A DNA stretch of 64,000 nt from Adenophora triphylla var. japonica (taxonomy: Eukaryota > Streptophyta > Magnoliopsida > Asterales > Campanulaceae), in the NCBI GenBank assembly GCA_022495995.1, contig JAFEMH010001351.1, forward strand, positions 186,001 to 250,000. Direction: 5' to 3'. Below the pieces are notes generated by a model. That model made no database searches. It had not been told where the DNA came from and was given only the letters and a program-made list of their open reading frames with translations. The position numbers were made by a program, and so were the translations under genes. Position 1 is the stretch's first letter. Every line of letters begins with the position of its first letter. Shown in pieces: positions 58,087-64,000 of the stretch.

Positions 58087-59508
58087 TTATTCAGAATCAG
58101 ACGGCAAATTTGAAGCCTCAGTAGACTCTTCAAACATGAGATTTTGCAATCCAGGCTTCAGCTTACACTTAAAAAATTCTTCATACTCCCCTCTGTCGCC
58201 TCCTTTCTTCTTCACTTCCACCATTCTCAATGACGGTGTCAACTCAAATATCTCAACAGAAATAGTCAATGGCCCCCTAACTCCTTCCCGAGACCCTTCC
58301 AAACTGACCTTACAATCCTTCTTCCTCACTGTAAAACTAACAACTCTTGCAATCTCCTCCAACTTAGAAATAATGCTCGGCACGGAAGCTCTGCAAACAA
58401 ACCTAGTATCCTCACCACCATCCTCAAACAATCCGGTCAAACTAAACCCTGGAGAAAACGAAATCAAATCAAATGCATTCAAGCTTGCTGGTCTAGGCAA
58501 ACTAGTAATCCTCCTCCTAGTATCCATCTCACTATCGGATTCAGACATTGACGCATCAGAGGAATAGTCAATATCATCATCAGCAGCATCAGCAGGTATA
58601 CTACACAACTTATCATCCTCAATGTAAAACTTGATATGCTTAAATCCCTTTTTAAACCACTTATTATTCATTATTTCAGGGATAGTAATCCTAGTTTCCG
58701 GATTAGTATCAAGAAGCTTAGATAATAAACGAGTTAATTCAGGGGAAAACCATCTCGGACATCGAAATTCACCTCTATAAATCTTCTTATACATAACCAT
58801 AATATTCTGATCATGAAAGGGTAAATACCCAGCCATTAAAACAAACAAAATCACCCCACAAGACCATATATCCACCTTCGCTGCTTCATACCCTTTCCGG
58901 CCCAATACCTCCGGTGCAACATAAGCCGGCGTCCCACAAAACGTGTGGAAAAGACCATCCCCTCTAATTTGCTCAGAAATCGCACTTAATCCAAAATCCG
59001 AAACCTTCAAATCACCATCTTCATCCAACAATATGTTCTCCGGTTTCAGGTCCCGATGAAAAACGCCTCTTGCGTGACAGAATCCGACAGCTGAAATCAG
59101 CTGCTGGAAATACCGTCTCGCCATTTCCTCTTTCAATCTCCCTTTCGCAACCTTATTGAAAAGCTCTCCTCCTTTAACGTACTCCATTACGAAGAATATT
59201 TTCGATTTAGTCGCCATTACTTCGAAAAGCTGGACGATGTTCGGATGCCGGACGCGACGGAGGATCGATATCTCACGCTTGATATGCGCAATCAACCCTC
59301 CCTTCATAATCTTCTCCTTGTCAATCACCTTAATCGCTACACTCTCGTTCGTTTTCACGTTCCGTGCGTGGTAAACCTTCGCAAAGCTTCCATGACCGAG
59401 CAATTTTCCGACTTCGTATCGGCCTAATAGGAGCCCCTGACTTTCTTTTCTGGTGGTAGTGCCGCCGCCGCCGCCGGGAGGGACGGAGGAGGTTGGTGTA
59501 TTCGCCAT
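58087..59508 (-). CDS. CIPK12: CBL-interacting protein kinase, CIPK12-like
   Basis: Intronless coding region of 473 residues. The start is the ATG at 59508 (TTTCATGGCG, good +4 G); the frame is open a little further up but without another ATG. After a Ser/Gly-rich start (Gly12-16) comes a Ser/Thr kinase domain, about 31-285. It has the glycine loop LGHGSFAKVY, Lys60 (AIKVID), Glu79, HRDLKPEN with Asp153, DFG 171-173 and APE 198-200. A variable acidic linker (DDDIDYSSDASMSESDSE) follows, then the NAF motif LNAFDLISF (344-352) that binds CBL calcium sensors and autoinhibits the kinase. A C-terminal region with SKLEEIARVVSFTVRKKD is typical of the PP2C-binding part. Length and sequence match CIPK12 of other plants closely; CIPK19/18 are near relatives, so orthology is not settled. 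It should phosphorylate transporters or other targets at membranes in calcium signalling. It is the only intact host gene here. Confidence 0.95.
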   Translation of the reverse strand: MANTPTSSVPPGGGGGTTTRKESQGLLLGRYEVGKLLGHGSFAKVYHARNVKTNESVAIKVIDKEKIMKGGLIAHIKREISILRRVRHPNIVQLFEVMATKSKIFFVMEYVKGGELFNKVAKGRLKEEMARRYFQQLISAVGFCHARGVFHRDLKPENILLDEDGDLKVSDFGLSAISEQIRGDGLFHTFCGTPAYVAPEVLGRKGYEAAKVDIWSCGVILFVLMAGYLPFHDQNIMVMYKKIYRGEFRCPRWFSPELTRLLSKLLDTNPETRITIPEIMNNKWFKKGFKHIKFYIEDDKLCSIPADAADDDIDYSSDASMSESDSEMDTRRRITSLPRPASLNAFDLISFSPGFSLTGLFEDGGEDTRFVCRASVPSIISKLEEIARVVSFTVRKKDCKVSLEGSREGVRGPLTISVEIFELTPSLRMVEVKKKGGDRGEYEEFFKCKLKPGLQNLMFEESTEASNLPSDSE

Positions 59509-59634
59509 GAAATTGGAAAATCGACGAAAAACTAAGATTTTTAATATTTTCAAACCCTAATTAGAAATTTGAAGTGATGGTTTTTTTTTTAGAGAGAGAA
59601 AATCTAAAGTGAGAAAATGATTGGGTCCGATATG

Positions 59635-59642
59635 TATTTATA
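59635..59642 (-). promoter_or_regulatory. TATA box of the kinase gene
   Basis: The minus strand reads TATAAATA, 127 bp before the ATG, so transcription may start near 59605. The presumed leader has a pyrimidine tract (TTCTCTCTCT at 59591-59600 and poly-A on the coding strand at 59580-59590). Confidence 0.6.
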
Positions 59643-60178
59643 TTTTGTTTGGAAGAGAACAACATAAACGGAACGGATAGATAACGGAGTTTTTAACGCC
59701 CGTCGGCTTAACAGTTGTCATAGATCGTAACTACCGATTTGTGACGGAGTATATATTGCCCCTATTACTAAATACTAAATACTCGTATTTAATATTGATT
59801 GAATTGTATTAGGAATTTATGAATATCTAATTATTCCTATAAATTCACTCAAGGGGCATTCAATATTTTTTTGCACGCGAGAGATTAGGGTTCGAATTCT
59901 ATGAAATGCGATTTCTAACACTTTCAAGTGTAACTCTTGTAATAAATTTGAGTCATTAATTAATTAAAAAAATTAAAAAACTGATGTTAATAATATTTAT
60001 TGTCCCAAAATATGAATATTCAAACTTTATAAAACAAAATTATACTTACTCTTCTATGCATAAGAATGAATGTTCATTTTTAAAATGAGATAATTTAAGT
60101 TTAGAATTTTAACTAATATAAGATCATAGCCAAAGGACTTGTGTCCAAACGAAATCTTGATCAGATTTGAATCTCTCT
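59643..60178. other. Upstream region of the kinase gene
   Basis: AT-rich. No further gene or repeat recognised; upstream promoter elements of the kinase are expected here but none was identified with confidence. Confidence 0.4.
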
Positions 60179-60186
60179 GTCATCAT

Positions 60187-60936
60187 TAGAGCCGTCAAGT
60201 TGGGATGGTCCTGTCGGGACGTTCCGTCCCGCCATACAAATGGGACGGGATGGGACGGAATATTTTAGTCCCGTCTCGTTTTTGTCCCGTCCCGTATCGT
60301 CCCGTTCCCGTCACGGGACAACTTATTTTTATCTCGTCCCGTCCCGTTTTCCCGTATTGACCCGTACAAGTATTAGGTCTCACTTGTGAAGATCTGTAAT
60401 TGGTCTTGCTCAGAACATCTTCCTTCTTTTTTAACGAAAAATATTGTTATCATACTGGACAAACCTGCAATGACATAATTTTGAAACCGAACAATACAAA
60501 TATCCTCGTTTGAACAGAGCTGTTATCAAGACATGCTTTCATTATTGTCACTTAATGTTCATGATACACATTAAACTGTAAATGTCATGTTGAATGTCCA
60601 TTATTAACATAGCTACTCACGTAATTCACCAGCAGCTACAGTATGTATTGCGGTCACTTCTTAATCAGCAGCACTTCACAATCTCAACTGTCAAAAAGAG
60701 CTTCTGTGCGTAGAATAAACTTGATCTCTTTCTTCTTAGGGAGAAAGATAAACTTAATTGATGACGAAGTATTTTTCGTCCCGTTTGGGTCCCGCGGGAT
60801 CTCGTCCCCGCAAATGACGGATGGGGCAGTATTTTCGTCTCCGGCCCAGCTTTTGTCCGTCGTTTTGTCCCATTTCCATCGTGGGACAACGTAATTTCGT
60901 TTCGTCCCGTCTCATATTTTCGTATTGACGGCTCTA
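60187..60936. mobile_element. hAT-type MITE with CCCGTCCCG subterminal repeats
   Basis: Termini TAGAGCCGTCAA ... TTGACGGCTCTA with the 8-bp duplication GTCATCAT (60179-60186, 60937-60944). Both ends are packed with GGGACGGGA / CCCGTCCCG repeats (60200-60365 and 60775-60920). 750 bp without transposase. Confidence 0.93.
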
Positions 60937-60944
60937 GTCATCAT

Positions 60945-61386
60945 AGAGGTTTTGAATTTAATACTCCTGCAAGTTAAAATTAATATTAGGTGATTAGAAA
61001 TTATAAAAAGAAAAAAAAAAAACTAATACAAGATCATAAGAGACAAAGGACTGGTCGTTCAATCTCATAATTTGGGACATCATAAGTCATAACAAAAAAA
61101 GAAAAAACACTGTGATACAACGTGTAATCTCGAAGGTAATAAAGTTAAATTGTCGTGGGGACACGTGGATATTGTTAGATCCGTTGACGTGGGAAAGTGT
61201 CCCCACACGGCACACGTACTTAGTGCTTATGCTATTTGTACATTATTTAGTCAAATGCTTGGTAAAGTTAGGAGTGCATTTTGATTTTTGTTTCACAATT
61301 CAATATAAAAGTTAAATGTGTGGTAGGAAATATGAGAGAGAATGTAAAAGTTAAAAATTTATATTATAAATCACATCATTGTTTTG
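60945..61386. other. Intergenic sequence
   Basis: No gene recognised. GAGAGAGAATG near 61332 may be the left part of a Stowaway element split by the next insertion. Confidence 0.4.
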
Positions 61387-61389
61387 AAC

Positions 61390-61594
61390 AGTGGTGTGAA
61401 TAGTTCCATCCGCAGAAATGACCATTTTGCCCTCACTATTCATTCTTTTTCCCATTTCGTCCTTAAAAAATAAAAATTATAAATTTTTTTTTTTTTTAAA
61501 TGTGGCCTGGGACACGGGCATATATATATAAAAAAAAAATAATTAAAAAAAAAAAAAAAAAAAACAAAAAACGTGGCTGGACACTGCCAGCTAG
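61390..61594 (+). mobile_element. Possible mini-Helitron, copy 3
   Basis: Contains GAACAG, TTTTGCCCTCA, poly-T/A tracts and GGGACACGGGC like the two copies at 21.8 and 25.1 kb. It ends with hairpin GCTGGACACTGCCAGC, then TAG before T. The 5' end was not located with confidence; the start given is approximate. Confidence 0.45.
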
Positions 61595-61596
61595 TA

Positions 61597-61814
61597 TTTA
61601 ATAGGAGAGAGAATGAGTGGGAGGAATAGTAAGTTAATGATTGATTTTTTTTTAAATATATTAACTTTATAAGGATATAATGAATGATTTTTTTATAAAT
61701 ATATGGAGATGATAAGGATATAAATATATGAAAAACTTTCCATTTAAGGAAGGGAACCTTGAAGTGGGACGGCCCTAAAGAAAAAGGTGAAACCTTGAGG
61801 TGGGAAGGAGGGAG
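61597..61814. mobile_element. Stowaway MITE remnant
   Basis: AATAGGAGAGAGAATGAGTGGG then a right end GGTGGGAAGGAGGGAG before TA. The left terminus is missing, probably displaced by the Helitron-like insertion to its left. Confidence 0.6.
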
Positions 61815-61816
61815 TA

Positions 61817-62930
61817 GTAATTATAGTATGTTCGGTGGAAAATATTTTCTATATTTTTCAATTTTCGGTAACCACTAAAAAATAAAATTAACAATTTTTA
61901 GAACAATGAAAAATACTTGTTTTTTAAGTAAAATGCCATCCAAAATTCTCCTAATCAAAATACTTTCCATAAAATGTTTCTTAACCCCAACACCTCCATA
62001 CCCACCACCACCCCACCGCCCTCCCCCCCCCCCCACCACCACCCCTCCCCCTCTTCAATTATTTTTGGCTCATATTAATTATTTAAATTTATACTTCAAA
62101 TATTATAAGTTTATTAGTAAATAATTAGGATTGCTTTACATATATTTAAATATTAAAATTTCATAAGTACCTCAATTATTAATCACGAATACTTGTTTAG
62201 GCTTGATATTGAGTTGAACAAAATAAAAGAAACCTTTGTTCATAAATAAATGTCTATTATTTTAAAATTATTGTTTTAAATGAATGTTCAATTTTTTAAA
62301 TTCTTTCTCATCAAATCATAACTTAAATTCACATTCACACCTACGATATCATAGGGTGAGATCATTAAATATTTTTTATATACTTATACTATTAAAAATA
62401 CTTGTTTAATCTTCTTGCAAAGAGTTGGTCTTATAAAAAACTAGTTTTTTCTTAAGATAAGGAAAAACGTGTTTTCAAAACAAACGGTGACATTTTTGTA
62501 ATTACTGACAACCATGATAAATGTCAGTGTTAATATTACAAATTCGTGCCATCCCAAGCTCCGATCATCTTCTCTGGCCATTCCAAGCTTCGATCGTTCT
62601 CCGGCGTTCACTCAGTTTGAGTATTTTGTAACCTACAATTCGTGCCCTAGTTCCGCCATTAATGTCCATTGTCAACTATGCTTCGTTACATAATTGATTG
62701 GTACTTTATTGATTGGTACATAATTAATTGGAGATAACTGTGTGATTTGATTCCATAAACAGAATGTCCTTCAATGGTGTGGATAAAGGGTTTAATTTGC
62801 TGAAGTTTGGGTCAATTCAATTGGGAATTATGTGAATTTGTTCTAAATAATTGCCAGTAGTTGTACAAATAATTGCCTGGGTTATTATGGTAAAAATGTA
62901 CCAGTGCACGTCTAAAAAAGTGTCAGTTAA
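61817..62930. other. AT-rich sequence with a C-rich tract
   Basis: C/CCA-rich tract at 62000-62055. From about 62460 the sequence seems to enter the element or region holding the inverted minisatellites; AAAAACGTGTTTTCAAAAC there loosely matches the inverted window end near 63960-63990. Confidence 0.4.
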
Positions 62931-62949
62931 AAGTTCTCTTTGTCCAGAA

Positions 62950-63160
62950 ACTTAGTGTCAGTGCATGTGTAACAAAGTGCCAGTGCCAGTGTAAAAAAGT
63001 GCCAGTATTAGTGTAATAAAGTGCCAGTGTTAGTGTATCAAAGTGCTGGTGTTAGTGTAAAACAAGTGTCAGTGTTAGTTTAACAAAGTGTCAGTGTTAG
63101 TGTAACAAAGTGCCAGTGTTAGTGTAATCAAGTGCCAGTGTTAGTTTATAAAGTCACTTA
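62950..63160 (+). repeat. Minisatellite, left arm (GTGCCAGTGTTAGTGTAA unit)
   Basis: About ten copies of a ~21-bp unit, GTG(C/T)CAGTGTTAGTGTAA plus CAAA or similar. Confidence 0.9.
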
Positions 63161-63169
63161 ATATACATG

Positions 63170-63562
63170 CACTAGCACTTTTTTACACTGGCACTTATTG
63201 ATACTACAACGGGCACTTTGTTACACTAACATTTTTGCTGGCTCTCAAAAACACAAGCACTGGCATTCAAAAACACATGCACTGGCATTCAAAAATATAT
63301 GCACTGGCACTCAAAAATACATACACTGGCACTCAAAAACACTGGTAATAATTTTTGTTGGCTCTCAAAAACACAAGCACTGGCATTCAAAAACACATGG
63401 ACTGACATTTGAAAACACATACACTGGCACTCAAAAACACATACACTGGCACTCAAATTCCCACATGCACTGACACTCAAAACACATGCACTGGCACTCA
63501 AAAACACATACACTGGCACATCAAATCCCTAGCACTGGCACATCAAATCCCTAACACTGGCA
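63170..63562 (+). repeat. Minisatellite, right arm (CACTGGCACTCAAAAACACA unit)
   Basis: About eighteen copies of a ~20-bp unit. Its core CACTGGCAC is the inverse complement of GTGCCAGTG in the left arm. A longer direct duplication is present (TTTTTGTTGGCTCTCAAAAA and context at about 63231 and 63353). Confidence 0.9.
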
Positions 63563-64000
63563 CATCAAATCCCCACCAACAATAAACAGCAAATCCTTCC
63601 CAACATTCATAAATTCACAACATCAAGCAGCAATACACCCCTTCTTCACTCTCTCCCTCTCCAACAAAATCAATCAATCAATCGATTATCATTATTGACA
63701 AATTCACAATGAATCCATCCAATCAAAGCCAACAGCAAATCCTTCCCAACGTTCATAAATTCGTAAAAATCAACAAATAAAAACCCTAATTAACTCCCAA
63801 TAAGCAAATTCGAACCTTGAGATAACACTAATTGAGATCGAATTTATGATCTGAATTCACAATTGCGATTTCTTCAATGGCGATTGTTGACAGTGACGGG
63901 GCGGGAGAGACGGTATGAAGAAAGTGGAAGAGTCGACGACGTAGTCTAAAAACACATTTTTGTTAAGCTTCAAAAAAACGCATTTTTTACAAGTTTTTGG
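63563..64000. other. Sequence right of the minisatellites
   Basis: A partial duplication, CAAATCCTTCCCAACATTCA (63590) and CAAATCCTTCCCAACGTTCA (63735). On the minus strand the part from 63900 resembles a gene leader, but no frame was recognised. Confidence 0.4.

Noticed and set aside
59509..59553. Upstream extension of the kinase frame
   Set aside because: The frame is open but begins with TTG and has no ATG; the ATG at 59508 has good context and matches the family's N-terminal length.
62950..63562. CRISPR-like appearance of regularly spaced repeats
   Set aside because: Units are contiguous and degenerate without unique spacers, and this is a plant genome.

Overview
This is nuclear DNA of a flowering plant, most likely a eudicot. 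It contains plant-type LTR retrotransposons, Stowaway MITEs, Mutator-like, hAT and Helitron elements, and one intact protein-kinase gene of the plant-specific CIPK family. The species cannot be named from the sequence. About nine tenths of the window is transposable elements, many nested in one another.

Layout. (1) 1-7951: a minus-strand Ty3/Gypsy-type element with gag only as far as visible, with its 5' LTR at 6150-7951, a primer-binding site and a broken gag. (2) 7952-19909: a minus-strand Ty1/Copia element (copia B; 5' LTR 18626-19909, gag broken). It is cut on the left by the Gypsy element and split by a complete plus-strand Copia element (copia A, 8206-16167, TSD GTTGT). (3) 19910-21555: the right part of a Mutator-like element carrying the promoter-proximal part of a cytosolic ribosomal protein S16 (uS9) gene. 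(4) 21825-25323: small DNA elements in series: two inverted mini-Helitrons, a Stowaway, a 499-bp fold-back element and a 1.45-kb hAT element (TSD CCATGAAT). (5) 25664-40705: a SIRE-like Copia element (TSD GAGAA) inserted in a GAA/GAG tract. Its RNase H is split by a putative solo LTR (31092-36808, TSD ATAGT), which is in turn split by a Pack-MULE (31184-33968, TSD TTTAGAATA) carrying PPR and Plus-3 gene fragments. A second insertion of Gypsy RNase H sequence lies downstream. (6) 41287-52961: a tandem LTR-internal-LTR-internal-LTR Copia composite within one TSD (CTTTT). (7) 53-56 kb: three Stowaway MITEs. (8) 58087-59508: the only convincing functional gene, a CIPK12-like kinase on the minus strand with a TATA box. 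(9) 60187-60936: a hAT MITE (TSD GTCATCAT). (10) 61-64 kb: a possible Helitron end, a Stowaway remnant and a large inverted pair of minisatellites.

The kinase would work with calcium-bound CBL sensors at membranes. The rest is element biology: parasites inserted in parasites, with host exons carried inside two related Mutator-like elements. The most unusual pattern is that several unrelated elements each carry their own short, mostly palindromic motif in many copies. One of these motifs (CACGA[C/G]TCGTG) is shared by copia A and the unrelated solo LTR.

All boundaries were read by eye. TSDs and termini were checked base by base. Domain calls rest on recognised motifs, not on a search.
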